Assembly: GCF_917563925.1 (NCBI RefSeq)
Contig: NZ_CAKJTJ010000012.1
Location: 1-64,000 of the forward strand
Direction: 5' to 3'
Source: Sutcliffiella rhizosphaerae
GTDB lineage: Bacteria; Bacillota; Bacilli; Bacillales; Bacillaceae_I
Length of the DNA: 64,000 nucleotides
Shown: positions 8,295-17,551 of the stretch, one piece after another
Layout of the letters: each line of letters begins with the position of its first letter
How positions within the stretch are numbered: the first letter of the stretch is position 1
The notes under the pieces: generated by a model
The model's input: the letters and a program-made list of their open reading frames with translations, nothing else
Database searches by the model: none
What the model was told of the DNA's origin: nothing
Made by a program: the position numbers and the translations under genes

Positions 8295-8570
8295 TTATCT
8301 AATCTCCTCCCAAACCATTACAGCTACTTGCAGACAGGTTATAGGAGAAAGATCTGTTGAAAAGGAGTTGTCGAACACTGTCTTGATCTGGACAGCTAAT
8401 TCTTCTACTGATTGACAGTCTTCAATATATTTTATAATTTGACATACTTCCTTGATGTATTTGTCTTCGTGTGCTCCTAGTGCTAGAAAATCCAAAGGGT
8501 CCCAGTCATTCACGATTGTTTTTGTAACCTCTATCAATCTTTTTTTAGTTGAAAGTTCCAATATGAACAC
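8295..8570 (-). CDS. DUF1871-like small protein
   Basis: A 91-residue acidic protein. The pattern TIVNDWDPLDFL..GAHEDKYIKEVCQII, then VEELAVQIKTVF and a final CLQVAVMVWEEI matches the DUF1871 group (YxiJ/YugE-like small proteins), whose function is not known. The likely start is GTG 8570. It lies nine bases after the stop of the upstream penicillin-binding protein gene with only a weak binding site, so it is probably translated by coupling. An internal TTG is an alternative start. Confidence 0.7.
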   Translation of the reverse strand: MFILELSTKKRLIEVTKTIVNDWDPLDFLALGAHEDKYIKEVCQIIKYIEDCQSVEELAVQIKTVFDNSFSTDLSPITCLQVAVMVWEEIR

Positions 8571-8579
8571 CTGCCCAAC

Positions 8580-10547
8580 TTATTGTGATAGAGCTTGATA
8601 AAATTTACTGGTCAACTCAATTGTATGTCTGCTGCCGCCTTTCTCAAGAACATCTTCTATTAGCATCGCAGTTATTAAGGTAGGGTCTTTCTGGTCATAT
8701 GACACCCATAATCCGTTTTCAATTCCTTCTTCTTTATTTATTTCAGCAGTTCCTGTTTTACCAGCTATTTCACGACCAGGTAAATTGGCAATATTTGATT
8801 TACCTTCTGTAACCGTTGTACGTAAAAGCTTTTGTAATAGTTGGGCATTTTCAGTCGAGGCAATCTCTTTCCAAATTTCAGGATTTTCATTATTTATTAG
8901 CATCGGTTTCATCATGGAACCATCATTTACAATCCCACCATAAATACTCGCTAAATGGACGATGTTAATCAAAAATTCACCTTGACCGTATGCAGTATGT
9001 GCTAACAAAACATCATTATCAAAAGTGCCATTATTGGATATTTGTGAATTTCCTTGAATGGGATATGCGAAAGGTAATTCCTCTCCAATACCGAGCTTTT
9101 TTAGGCCATCTTCAAAATCTTTAGCTCCAATGTCAACACCAGCCATGGCAAAATAGATATTATCAGAATTGTTCATACCACTTCGCAGGTCTACTCTTTT
9201 ATCATCCGAGTAAACTCTTGTTACGGTACTACCACCTATATTCCATTGTTTTTCGGGGATATCATATTGATGGCTAGGGTCAAGTTTGCCGCTTTCCAAT
9301 CCGATGATAGATGTTAAAAGTTTCATTGTTGAACCTGGTGAATACGTATATCGAAATCTATTGGAGGTATCAGCAGATAAATCCTTTAATGGAGTTTCTT
9401 TACTTAGACTCGGACCTAAAGTTACCCTATTTGGGTCATAGGCAGGTACACTTAGAAGGCTAAGTACTTCTCCAGTAGTAGGATCAATCACGGTAGCTTG
9501 CCCGACATCATCCTTCATTGTTTCATAAAGCTTTGTTTGGATGTCCGCATCAATCGTTAATGTTATATCTTCTCCTCGTTCTGGTTCAGTCCTGGCAACC
9601 GTTTTTTCTGTGCCATCTTCTTTAACTTGAGTTACTTCAATACCTTTCTTTCCTTTGAGCCTATCTTCGTACAGTCCTTCAATTCCAGCTTGTCCTATTC
9701 TATCTCCTGCAACATATCCATCATATTTTTCAAGATCTTCTGAAGTTACTTCGTCGATATATCCAACAAGATGGGCCGTTGCTTCTTCATATGGATAAAC
9801 GCGTTCCATTGAACGGTGATTTGTTACCCCACCGATTTCTATAGCTTCCAGTACAAGAGGTCTATCTTTCTCCCTAAAATTCTTTACATACATTAATTGG
9901 TCATCTTGAGCCCAACTCACTGTATATCGCTTCGTAATTTCTTCTTCCGACATATCTATCATGCTGGCAAGTTTGGTTAAATCATTTTCTGCATTAAATT
10001 GTCCTGGGACAATCCCAAGATTCATTACTTCTTCGTTTGCAGCAAGTTTATTTCCTTTGTTATCGAAAATTTCACCGCGAGTTGCTCTTGTATACGTTAC
10101 CTCAAATGAATCAGCAAATTCGTATTCAGGAAATATAAAGGTTGGTTGCCAGTCAAGATACCAAGAATCGTTATCGTCTTCATCTAACACCTTTTCCATA
10201 ACAAATTCAACGTCGAAATCTACTTTTCTCGCAAATGTATCATAAGAGATGTTAGCTGGAATACTAATTGTTTCTTGTTCTTCCCAATCAATCTCGTTAT
10301 CTATTACCTCAATCTCTAAATTTTCCATTTCGAAAAAATCATATACTTCCCTATGTTTTTCTTCAAACATTTGGAGAGTGAATTTATCTTTGACCTCGGA
10401 AGAAAGATAATCATTATACATTTGAGTGTATTTATTATCTTGCCATGCGGTTACAAAATCATTTAATACATCATATGGATTGACAGGTTCTTTCTTACAC
10501 CCAGTTAGTAAACAAATCATTCCAATTAATAATAGTACTTTTTTCAT
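8580..10547 (-). CDS. pbpC: Penicillin-binding protein 3-type transpeptidase (lipoprotein, class B)
   Basis: A 655-residue class B PBP that cross-links peptidoglycan outside the membrane. The N-terminus MKKVLLLIGMICLLTGCKKE is a lipoprotein signal with lipobox LTGC. An NTF2-like MecA-N domain (about 25-150) follows, then a dimerisation domain with the RGEIFDNKG motif, then the transpeptidase. Active-site motifs are Ser406-TMK, Ser461-Asp-Asn and Lys597-Thr-Gly. Length and order match B. subtilis PbpC (PBP3) and the architecture of staphylococcal PBP2a. GGGGAGG precedes the ATG at 10547; an upstream ATG lacks a site. A DUF1871 gene follows in the same transcript. Confidence 0.9.
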   Translation of the reverse strand: MKKVLLLIGMICLLTGCKKEPVNPYDVLNDFVTAWQDNKYTQMYNDYLSSEVKDKFTLQMFEEKHREVYDFFEMENLEIEVIDNEIDWEEQETISIPANISYDTFARKVDFDVEFVMEKVLDEDDNDSWYLDWQPTFIFPEYEFADSFEVTYTRATRGEIFDNKGNKLAANEEVMNLGIVPGQFNAENDLTKLASMIDMSEEEITKRYTVSWAQDDQLMYVKNFREKDRPLVLEAIEIGGVTNHRSMERVYPYEEATAHLVGYIDEVTSEDLEKYDGYVAGDRIGQAGIEGLYEDRLKGKKGIEVTQVKEDGTEKTVARTEPERGEDITLTIDADIQTKLYETMKDDVGQATVIDPTTGEVLSLLSVPAYDPNRVTLGPSLSKETPLKDLSADTSNRFRYTYSPGSTMKLLTSIIGLESGKLDPSHQYDIPEKQWNIGGSTVTRVYSDDKRVDLRSGMNNSDNIYFAMAGVDIGAKDFEDGLKKLGIGEELPFAYPIQGNSQISNNGTFDNDVLLAHTAYGQGEFLINIVHLASIYGGIVNDGSMMKPMLINNENPEIWKEIASTENAQLLQKLLRTTVTEGKSNIANLPGREIAGKTGTAEINKEEGIENGLWVSYDQKDPTLITAMLIEDVLEKGGSRHTIELTSKFYQALSQ

Positions 10548-10644
10548 AAAAACCTCCCCGTCTAATTCTTGTTTCATCTACAATTAAGCATACAGTATTT
10601 CCATACATGAAAAAAGGAGAAAATGCTTGTATGTGGGTACCCCT

Positions 10645-11028
10645 CTAATTTTGGTCTACATTAAATTCAATTAGGTTATTATCAGGATCCATGCAAAATA
10701 TTTGCTTAAATCCACTTTTACTGTTAGGTTTGGCCTCCACTTTTAAACCATGATCATTCAGGTATTGTAATGTATCTTCATAGCTTTTTACCCTTATGGC
10801 AAAATGACCGTCTCTGCTATCAATCGTTTTACTAGAACGCAATGACTCTGCTCCGTTATTTTGAATTAGATGTAATTGGCTACTTCCAATTTGATACCAA
10901 GCTCCAGGAAAGTCGAAGTTTGGCCTCTCCACTTCAATTAGACCAAGGAGCCCACCGTAAAACTGCTTCGACCTCTCTATATCTGTTACACATAGACTAA
11001 CATGATGGATATTTTCATACTTTATCAT
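10645..11028 (-). CDS. VOC-family (glyoxalase/bleomycin-resistance-like) protein
   Basis: A 127-residue single-module metalloenzyme-fold protein. IHHVSLCVTDIERSKQFYGG gives the first metal-ligand His and the paired-beta start. HLIQNNG, HFAIRV and a final MDPDNNLIEFN supply the other expected His and Glu ligands. AAGGAAGTGATGAA precedes the ATG at 11028. The substrate cannot be told from sequence; glyoxalase, dioxygenase and thiol-transferase activities all occur in this fold. Confidence 0.87.
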   Translation of the reverse strand: MIKYENIHHVSLCVTDIERSKQFYGGLLGLIEVERPNFDFPGAWYQIGSSQLHLIQNNGAESLRSSKTIDSRDGHFAIRVKSYEDTLQYLNDHGLKVEAKPNSKSGFKQIFCMDPDNNLIEFNVDQN

Positions 11029-11069
11029 TTCATCACTTCCTTATTTAATATTTGTGACAAACCCAGAGA

Positions 11070-11093
11070 AACCTCTCCTATTGAGGAGAGGTT
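11070..11093 (-). terminator. Hairpin after the luciferase-like gene
   Basis: AACCTCTCC (11070-11078) and GGAGAGGTT (11085-11093) are perfect complements directly after the stop at 11095. The following tract on the minus strand is only moderately T-rich. Confidence 0.6.
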
Positions 11094-11094
11094 G

Positions 11095-12087
11095 TTAAAA
11101 CCAAGCATCTGCAAGAATTTGATAGGATATCAATCTTGCATTTTGGTCATATACATGAGTATTTACAATTATTTCATCAGCTTGGGTTTCTTCTTGGATT
11201 TGTTTTAGTTGGGTTTTTACTGATTCTTTGCTTCCCGTTACAGTATATTTCAGCTGTTGATTAACAGCATGTTTTTCATATGCACTCCATAATGTATCCA
11301 TATTAGAAATGGGTGGTTGTAACTGTCCTGGTTTACCCCTTATTAAATTTAAAAATTGTTGTTTAATAGAAGTTCCCAAATATTCGGCCTCTTCATCAGT
11401 TTCAGCGGCAATTACATTCACGCCTATCATTGCATATGGTTCACTTAGCTGATCTGATGGCTTGAAGTTCGCTTTGTAATATTCTAATGCTGGTAAAGTA
11501 TAATCAGGTGAAAAGTGACTTGCGAAAGCAAATGGTAACCCTAGGTCAGCAGACAGCCTTGCACTAAATCCACTAGAACCGAGGAGCCAAATAGGTATCT
11601 CCAGTCCCTCTCCTGGTACTGCGCGGACACGTGTTGTTCCATCTGGATTAAAATAGGATCTTAATTCCGCCAATTGATTTGGAAAGTCTTCTCCACCACT
11701 TTTTCGGTCACGGCGAAGTGCAGCAGCTGTTAATTGATCACTTCCTGGTGCACGGCCAAGTCCAAGGTCAATTCTACCAGGGTATAAGGACTCCAATGTC
11801 CCAAATTGTTCTGCAATTACAAGTGGAGCATGATTAGGTAACATAATTCCACCAGAGCCGACTCTAATCGTTTTTGTTGCACCTGCAATATGACCAATGA
11901 CGACCGATGTAGCAGAGCTGGCAATACCACGCATATTATGATGTTCGGCAAGCCAATATCTAGTAAAACCAAGGCCTTCGACATGCTGTGCTAACTCCAC
12001 GCTGTTTTGGAAGGAGACACTTGCATTACTTCCTTCCACGATTGGAGCCAAATCAAGCACAGACAAAGGAATATTATTATTTTTCAT
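11095..12087 (-). CDS. LLM-class flavin-dependent oxidoreductase (luciferase-like)
   Basis: A 330-residue TIM-barrel flavoenzyme of the bacterial luciferase-like group. Signature segments are [13 protein letters not shown] at the start, [43 protein letters not shown] and [13 protein letters not shown]. This set is typical of the MsnO8/YceB type, which uses reduced FMN. AAAGGAG precedes the ATG at 12087. It is followed by the M20 peptidase gene upstream in the same direction. The substrate is unknown. Confidence 0.9.
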   Translation of the reverse strand: MKNNNIPLSVLDLAPIVEGSNASVSFQNSVELAQHVEGLGFTRYWLAEHHNMRGIASSATSVVIGHIAGATKTIRVGSGGIMLPNHAPLVIAEQFGTLESLYPGRIDLGLGRAPGSDQLTAAALRRDRKSGGEDFPNQLAELRSYFNPDGTTRVRAVPGEGLEIPIWLLGSSGFSARLSADLGLPFAFASHFSPDYTLPALEYYKANFKPSDQLSEPYAMIGVNVIAAETDEEAEYLGTSIKQQFLNLIRGKPGQLQPPISNMDTLWSAYEKHAVNQQLKYTVTGSKESVKTQLKQIQEETQADEIIVNTHVYDQNARLISYQILADAWF

Positions 12088-12109
12088 CGATTTAACTCCT
12101 TTCTAATCA

Positions 12110-13279
12110 TTATTTTTTAGTTGCTTGAAATTCTTTTTTTATCTCTTCCAAAATATAAGGCTTTGTTAAAATTTCAAATGCTGTAAAGGCCATCGCCTTT
12201 GCACCTAGCATCATAGCCTCTTGACCTTGTTTACTTAATGCTGCTTCACGAAACTCTGTCGTGTGGCAGCTATACATTTCGTTACAAATTTTTATATATG
12301 GATGTATGGAAGGACACACAAGGCTTACATTCCCCATATCAAGAGAGCCTGAACCATCTCGGCTTTCTATAATATCTGAAGTGTCTACGCCTAGTTCAAC
12401 AAGTTGATCAGAAAAGATGTCAGACAAAACTTCATTTGTTACCATATTGTCGTATGACAATTCATAATTAGACATTTGCATCGTTGAGCCTGTCATCAAG
12501 GCAGCACCTTCTGCAATGGCTTTTACTTTTTGGACAAGCTCATTCACATAGCTTCTAGTGTTTGCACGAACGTAGAACTGTGCTACTGCATAATCCGGTA
12601 CAACATTGGCTGCTTTTCCTCCTTCAGGGATAATGCCATGAATTCTCGTGTCAGAAGTAACATGTTGCCTTAGTGCATTTATTCCATTAAACGTATGAAT
12701 GACTGCATCTAGCGCATTAATTCCCTGTTCAGGGTTTGCTGCTGCATGGGCTGGTTTCCCATAAAATTCAAATTGGATTGCATCCATTGCAAGGGAAGAT
12801 CCACTTTTAACATATGAATGAAGTGGATGAACCATCATTGCGACATCTAGTTTATCAAAAACCCCTTGCTCAGCCATTGTAACCTTTCCACCCTTTGTTT
12901 CCTCAGCAGGAGTTCCATAAACGATTACTTTTCCACCCGTCTCAGAAATAATCCTACTAGTCGCAATACCTGCTGCAATTCCCATAGTGCCTATCAAATT
13001 ATGACCACAAGCATGTCCGATTTCAGGCAGTGCATCGTACTCACACATAAATCCGATTACAGGACCAGGTGCTTTACTTTCAAATACTGCTTCAAATGCA
13101 GTAGGCAACCCACATGTGCCCATTGATACTTTGAAGCCATGTTCTGAAAGTTTTTGTGCCAGTATTTTGGAAGATTGAAATTCCTCATGTCCTAATTCTG
13201 GATTATTCCCAATGTATGAACTTATATCAAAAAAATCCTGTTTATGTTTTTCAAGAAAATCTTCCATAATCTGTTTCAT
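12110..13279 (-). CDS. M20-family amidohydrolase/peptidase (PM20D2/AbgB-like)
   Basis: A 389-residue zinc-dependent hydrolase. The metal centre is visible in CEYDALPEIGHACGHNLIGT, then GTPAEETKGGK and MMVHPLHSY. A dimerisation (lid) domain with FEFYGKPAHAAANPEQGINALD and a final SLVCPSIHPY then CHTTEF complete the fold. This is the M20D branch that cleaves N-acyl amino acids, aminobenzoyl-glutamate or small dipeptides. The start at 13279 has GGGGATG upstream. Only 22 bases separate it from the downstream luciferase-like gene, so the two form a likely operon. Confidence 0.88.
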   Translation of the reverse strand: MKQIMEDFLEKHKQDFFDISSYIGNNPELGHEEFQSSKILAQKLSEHGFKVSMGTCGLPTAFEAVFESKAPGPVIGFMCEYDALPEIGHACGHNLIGTMGIAAGIATSRIISETGGKVIVYGTPAEETKGGKVTMAEQGVFDKLDVAMMVHPLHSYVKSGSSLAMDAIQFEFYGKPAHAAANPEQGINALDAVIHTFNGINALRQHVTSDTRIHGIIPEGGKAANVVPDYAVAQFYVRANTRSYVNELVQKVKAIAEGAALMTGSTMQMSNYELSYDNMVTNEVLSDIFSDQLVELGVDTSDIIESRDGSGSLDMGNVSLVCPSIHPYIKICNEMYSCHTTEFREAALSKQGQEAMMLGAKAMAFTAFEILTKPYILEEIKKEFQATKK

Positions 13280-13368
13280 TTACATCCCCCAATATATGTC
13301 TATGTTTGTAAAAAATATAGTAACACGAAATTTCTTGGAATAATAATTTTCTGCCTAGAAATGCAAAT

Positions 13369-13397
13369 AAAAAAACGGCTGGATAATTTACCCAACC
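13369..13397 (-). terminator. Terminator of the yjcZ-like gene
   Basis: On the minus strand GGTTGGGTA and TATCCAGCC pair (with G-U pairs) around a three-base loop, then GTTTTTTT follows. It sits 14 bases after the small gene's stop. Confidence 0.75.
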
Positions 13398-13410
13398 ATT
13401 TCGGTTATTT

Positions 13411-13503
13411 CTAGTATCTTAACGCTCCGGCACCAGCGATAATTAAAATAATAAAAAGAACAACTATTAACGCAAAGCCCCCACCATAACTTCCACCAGA
13501 CAT
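13411..13503 (-). CDS. YjcZ-family sporulation peptide
   Basis: A 30-residue reading frame missed by a length cut-off. It begins MSGGSYGGGFALIVVLFIIL, followed by IIAGAGALRY. The Gly/Ser/Tyr-rich head followed by a single hydrophobic FALIVVLFIxLII helix is the hallmark of the YjcZ/YhdX small sporulation proteins of Bacillaceae. GAAGGAGGG lies eight bases before the ATG at 13503, and a terminator follows. It probably inserts in a membrane during sporulation; its job is not known. Confidence 0.88.
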   Translation of the reverse strand: MSGGSYGGGFALIVVLFIILIIAGAGALRY

Positions 13504-13589
13504 AAAGTTCCCTCCTTCACATAGACTACTTTACAATCTATGCAGGATACATGTCATGGGTATAGGCTATAGGGGGCTTTTTTTGAAAA

Positions 13590-14819
13590 CTACGCCCAAT
13601 TCCCCTGTCGGAATAAAGGCACCCTCTTTCCTTCTTGTGTTATTCCGTCAATATCCATATCACTTGAACCAATCATAAAATCAACATGGGTGATGCTCGC
13701 ATTTGCTCCTGCTGCTTCCAGCTCTTCATCACTCATTTGCTTACCACCTTCTAATGCAAAAGAATATGCATTTCCAATTGCAAGATGATGGGAGGCATTT
13801 TCGTCAAATAATGTATTATAAAAAATTAGATTCGTATTGGAGATAGGTGAATCATGTGGTACCAAGGCCACCTCGCCTAAATAATGAGAGCCTTCATCTG
13901 TTTCAATTAATTTTTGGAGTGTCTCATACCCTTCTTCGGCTTCATATGACACAATTCTTCCATTTTCAAAGGTAAGTGAAAAATCTTCAATTAAATTGCC
14001 ACCGTAATTTAATGGTTTTGAACTCGTTACTTTTCCATTTACACCTGATTTTAATGGTGTTGTGAAGACTTCTTCAGTTGGCATATTTGCGATAAATGAA
14101 ACCCCATTCTCATTCGTGCTTTCAGGTCCAATCCAAACATGCTTTTCAGGTAGCTCAATAGTTAAATCGGTACCTTTTGCTTTATAATGTAACGCTTTAA
14201 ATTTATTATCGTTGAGGAAAGCTACTTTCTCACTCAATTTATCTTTATGCTCTATCCAAGCTTGAACTGGATCATCTAAATTTGCTCTTGTAGCATGAAA
14301 TATTGCTTCCCATAATTTTACTTCCTGCTCTTGTTCAGAAAGCTCGGGAAATACTTTTGCAGACCATCCTTTAGAAGGTACAGCAACTATTGACCAACTT
14401 ATTTTATCTGCCATTACCATTTTACGGTATGCTTTTGTTGCTTCACCTGCAGCTTTCTGCAGATTAGCAATTTTGTTCGCATCGACACCTTTTAATAAAT
14501 CGGGATTGACAGAAGTTATTGCTAACATTGCTGCCCCCTCCTGAAAAGCTTTTTCCATCATTTCTGCTCTCCAGGATGGGAAGTGATGAAAAGACTCATC
14601 TAGTGCGATATCATAACGAATTCTTGTAACTTCTTCATCCGTCCATTCGATATGGACAAGTTTTGCTCCAGTTTCATAAGCTTTTTTTGTTACAAGTCTT
14701 ACAAATGGAGCTGTTGCAATATCAGCATTAATAATTAATGTTTGCCCTTTTTGAATATTGACTCCAACTTTAACGGCAAGGTCTGCATATTTTTCCATCA
14801 TATCTATTAGTTTATTCAC
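13590..14819 (-). CDS. ampS: Aminopeptidase, M29 (thermophilic aminopeptidase) family
   Basis: A 409-residue metallo-aminopeptidase of the AmpS/AmpT type, releasing N-terminal residues from peptides in the cytosol. Supporting segments are YADLAVKVGVNIQKGQTLII at the start, the nucleotide-like WIGPESTNENGVSFIANMPTEEVFTTP loop, LGEVALVPHDSPI, and ENASHHLAIGNAYSFALEGG, which carries metal-ligand His residues. The length equals the B. subtilis protein. Translation begins at GTG 14819, with AAAGGAGG nine to ten bases upstream. It appears to be transcribed alone. Confidence 0.92.
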   Translation of the reverse strand: MNKLIDMMEKYADLAVKVGVNIQKGQTLIINADIATAPFVRLVTKKAYETGAKLVHIEWTDEEVTRIRYDIALDESFHHFPSWRAEMMEKAFQEGAAMLAITSVNPDLLKGVDANKIANLQKAAGEATKAYRKMVMADKISWSIVAVPSKGWSAKVFPELSEQEQEVKLWEAIFHATRANLDDPVQAWIEHKDKLSEKVAFLNDNKFKALHYKAKGTDLTIELPEKHVWIGPESTNENGVSFIANMPTEEVFTTPLKSGVNGKVTSSKPLNYGGNLIEDFSLTFENGRIVSYEAEEGYETLQKLIETDEGSHYLGEVALVPHDSPISNTNLIFYNTLFDENASHHLAIGNAYSFALEGGKQMSDEELEAAGANASITHVDFMIGSSDMDIDGITQEGKRVPLFRQGNWA

Positions 14820-14901
14820 TACGTACAGCCTCCTTTTAGACTACTTCTATTACCAAAATTATCATGTAGTTATAAATTTGTCTACCTAACTTACATACAA
14901 G

Positions 14902-14934
14902 AAAAAACAGTAACAGTTCAGAAAACTGTTACTG
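14902..14934 (-). terminator. Terminator of the glycoamylase-like gene
   Basis: CAGTAACAGTT (14908-14918) and AACTGTTACTG (14924-14934) are perfect complements with a five-base loop; six T follow on the minus strand. Confidence 0.9.
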
Positions 14935-14941
14935 ATAATTG

Positions 14942-16219
14942 TTAGTTTTTGTGTGATGTACTGATTTTTGGAAGATTGTCACTGAAAAAGGACATGCCAT
15001 GCTTAAAGGCAGTTAATCCGTAAAGCATACTGCTCCAGTCAATCAGTGTTACTTTTGTTGGATACCAGCGTTTTGGTTGTTCAAGATGCCACCAAGATAT
15101 CCGGTGTAGACCGAACTTATAGGCAGCGCGGAATTTCTCTTCCTCTTCTTTGTCGTTTGGATTCTCATAAACATCATAAGGAATGTGCAAGGAATACTGT
15201 GCATAAAGATCATAAATTCCTGCTGGGTATACTGGTAAATATCCACCAATGATATACGATGAAGCAATATTATGTGGTGCGTTGTTTATTTTATCTGCGT
15301 GATAGCCATCGAATAACCCGTCATTAGGTCCTGCACCATAACCCCAAATGTAGGAAGGAACATCATCTAGTTCTCTCCACTTCAAACGATCAGCTAGGCA
15401 TGCATTTCTAAAATATTCTAAGTATGTTTTGCTCTCAGCATATTCTGGAACTAGGTAAAATGGGAATTGGTGAACAAAGGAAGATAAAAAAGCTCCAGGA
15501 TAATCATTTAATAAAGGTAACCCTCTAAAATCTTCTTGTGAAAGCTTATTGATTTTATCCTCAGCAAAGTTATTATGCCATAATGCTTGTACATTATGAT
15601 CATCAGGCTTTCCTAACATAGCGAGATACGAAACCATAACATATTCATTGAATGCTGGTAATGGAGCAATTCCTTCTCCATCTTTTGAAATCATATTGAT
15701 GACACCTTTATCTTTATCAGCCACGACGATACTCCAATTTATAGAGTAAAGCAGTTGCTCTGCCATATGTAAAATACGTGGTTCTTTATTTTTGAATTGA
15801 TTACCTGCCAATAATGCACCTGTAATTAATAAAGTTGTATCTATAGTTGAATATTCTGAATTAAGGTTTTCTCCTGTTTCCATATCTACAAAGTGAGCGA
15901 AGAACCCAGATTTTTCGTCCCTTGCAACTTTACAACCTTCTATTTCCCCTGACACAGCTTTTAAAGTTATAAGTGCTTTTTCCGCTGCTTTCCCGTCCCA
16001 ATTTTCTTTTTCGGCAATTGCCAAGCTTATTAAGCCAACGCCAGTAGCTGCAATAGAACTGCGAAAATCAGGATTTTCTCCTAAAGTCATGTACCCGTCA
16101 GCATACAAGCCTGTATATGGATGACGAGATGCTTCAAAAAGTGCATAGGAGTCATAAAATTGACGGTCAAAAAATTTCTTTACGTTTGAAGGTAGTGCCT
16201 CATAATATTGATTTGACAT
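14942..16219 (-). CDS. Glycoamylase-like (GH144-type fold) protein
   Basis: A 425-residue protein without a signal peptide. YSTIDTTLLITGALLAG, FNEYVMVSYLAML, FPFYLVPEY, YIWGYGAGPNDGLFDGY and APHNIASSYIIGGYLPVYP follow the order of the (alpha/alpha)6 glycoamylase-like domain (PF10091; includes beta-1,2-glucanases of GH144). Compared with memory of the family, the acidic sites are plausible but I cannot assign the catalytic pair. AAAGGGGA precedes the ATG at 16219. It is divergent from an AraC-type regulator, which suggests induction by its own sugar or product. Cytoplasmic location points to an imported oligosaccharide. Confidence 0.68.
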   Translation of the reverse strand: MSNQYYEALPSNVKKFFDRQFYDSYALFEASRHPYTGLYADGYMTLGENPDFRSSIAATGVGLISLAIAEKENWDGKAAEKALITLKAVSGEIEGCKVARDEKSGFFAHFVDMETGENLNSEYSTIDTTLLITGALLAGNQFKNKEPRILHMAEQLLYSINWSIVVADKDKGVINMISKDGEGIAPLPAFNEYVMVSYLAMLGKPDDHNVQALWHNNFAEDKINKLSQEDFRGLPLLNDYPGAFLSSFVHQFPFYLVPEYAESKTYLEYFRNACLADRLKWRELDDVPSYIWGYGAGPNDGLFDGYHADKINNAPHNIASSYIIGGYLPVYPAGIYDLYAQYSLHIPYDVYENPNDKEEEEKFRAAYKFGLHRISWWHLEQPKRWYPTKVTLIDWSSMLYGLTAFKHGMSFFSDNLPKISTSHKN

Positions 16220-16499
16220 TATTTTGTCCCCTTTCGAATTGTAAAATTGTATATTTTATTAATATTGAAATTACAATCACTGTTTTTAATAATATAATAA
16301 GTAGCACAAATGCTATAATTAATCATATACAAATTCTATTCTTTTGAAAATAGACAAAACTATACTATTTGGATGATTTATCGATTGTTTTTCATTATCT
16401 TATTGAAAAGCTTTAACTAGTTTTATAGGAAAAGAGTGCGCTTCTTGAAAATACACATAAGCAATAATTTAGGCAAATCAGCTTTTTTTAGGGGAGAAT
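16220..16499. other. Divergent control region between glycoside hydrolase-like gene and araC-type gene
   Basis: About 280 AT-rich bases with no gene. It must hold both promoters and any AraC binding sites. I see no convincing consensus -35/-10 pair or direct repeat that I would assign. Confidence 0.5.
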
Positions 16500-16502
16500 A
16501 TG

Positions 16503-17252
16503 ATGACAATCATTCATGGTGTTTTTTATGATATTGCACCACATTGGTGTGTGGAAAACGCAAAGGGTCAGGATACTCTAGTTTTTGTAACAGAAGGAAA
16601 AGTTCATTATCATGTGGAGAATGATAACTTTGAGTTAACAAAAGGTGATTTACTATTCATTCCATCAAGGTTTAATCGCAAATGGATCAATGATGAAAAA
16701 GAGCTGCATAAAAAATATGCTGTCGTTTTTGAAAAGGAAAACAATTCATTCGTTGACGAGGACCTTTTTTACTTAAAACCGAGAAAATCAGGATACTTTG
16801 AACAACGTCTAGCTTTTTTAAATGAACAATGGCTAGGAGAAAGAATTTATTTTCAAGAACTATCTCAAAACATATTATCTGAGCTACTGATTATGATTGC
16901 ACAGGAAAAATCAGAATGGCGAACCTCTCCGATAAAGGAATCTTCTGTTCGAAAAATGCAGGATTATCTTCTAGCTAACTACCGAAGAAATATTTCAATC
17001 GAGGAACTTGCTGAATTAACAGGAGTAACACCTAATTATGTTACCGTTCTTTTTAAAGAGGTGTTTGGTAGCACCCCTATACAGTATTTACATCAAATCC
17101 GGATAAACACTGCTTCCAATTTAATTCGCACTACAAATATGTCCGTTCGTGATGTAGCGGAATATTTAGGATATTGTGATCAATCCTACTTTAACAGGAT
17201 GTTTAAAAAATGGATGGGTGTGCCTCCATCTCATTTAAAGATCAAAAGGTAA
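16503..17252 (+). CDS. AraC-family transcriptional regulator
   Basis: A 249-residue regulator (250 if the ATG at 16500 is used). The second ATG fits AGGGGAG better. The N-terminal half is a cupin-like sensor: TLVFVTEGKVHYHVENDNFELTKGDLLFIP. The C-terminal half has the two AraC helix-turn-helices: ISIEELAELTGVTPNYVTVLFKEVFGSTPIQYL, and MSVRDVAEYLGYCDQSYFNRMFKKWMGVPPSHL. It is divergent from the glycoamylase-like gene, its most likely target. Its 3' end abuts the first copy of the mobile repeat. Confidence 0.9.
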   Translation: MTIIHGVFYDIAPHWCVENAKGQDTLVFVTEGKVHYHVENDNFELTKGDLLFIPSRFNRKWINDEKELHKKYAVVFEKENNSFVDEDLFYLKPRKSGYFEQRLAFLNEQWLGERIYFQELSQNILSELLIMIAQEKSEWRTSPIKESSVRKMQDYLLANYRRNISIEELAELTGVTPNYVTVLFKEVFGSTPIQYLHQIRINTASNLIRTTNMSVRDVAEYLGYCDQSYFNRMFKKWMGVPPSHLKIKR

Positions 17253-17254
17253 AA

Positions 17255-17277
17255 AGCATAGCATTTTTTTCTATGCT
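17255..17277 (+). repeat. Left flanking hairpin of mobile element copy 1
   Basis: AGCATAG (17255-17261) and CTATGCT (17271-17277) form a stem three bases after the AraC stop. A closely related hairpin (AGCATA..TATGCT) recurs at the other end of the element (17552-17573). No U-run follows this copy on the plus strand, because the element begins at once. Confidence 0.75.
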
Positions 17278-17551
17278 CAGACTGATGACAAACCCAAATT
17301 ATTTGTAGATTTGCATTTAACTGTTGATCTTCGTTGCAGACGCTTCGCTTTCCGCGGGCGGTCCGGGAACCTCTTCGGGCTTGCGCCCTGCGGGGTTTCC
17401 CATGTCCCTTCCTCCCGCAGGACAAAGGCTTCGACAGCGATTCATCGCACGAAGAAAATGTGGTAGCATTTTCGAGGAGTCTTCGCGTCTTTCACTACGA
17501 TCAACATAGGAATCGCGTTAACTTATGAAAAGTACCTTTGTCTACACACTG
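17278..17551. mobile_element. MITE-like GC-rich palindromic repeat, copy 1 (long form, 274 bp)
   Basis: Begins CAGACTGATGACAAACCC and ends CTTTGTCTACACACTG, giving imperfect inverted termini (CAGxxTGTxGACAAA type). The interior is much richer in G+C than the neighbourhood and folds into nested stems. It is the reverse complement of the element at 53931-54148 except for an extra 56 bases (about 17423-17478) and a few substitutions; 274 minus 56 equals the 218 of copy 2. It encodes no transposase. Short open frames in it (Arg-rich ones such as GKPRRAQARRGSRTARG) are well-known false genes in Bacillus annotations. Confidence 0.85.

Noticed and set aside
13590-16219. ampS and the glycoamylase-like gene as one operon
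   Set aside because: A perfect terminator (14902-14934) separates them, and ampS has its own leader.
17324-17528. Short open frames on both strands within the GC-rich element, Arg- or Pro-rich
   Set aside because: They lie inside the mobile repeat in several frames at once and recur in inverted form at 53930-54115. GC-rich palindromic DNA gives such frames by chance.
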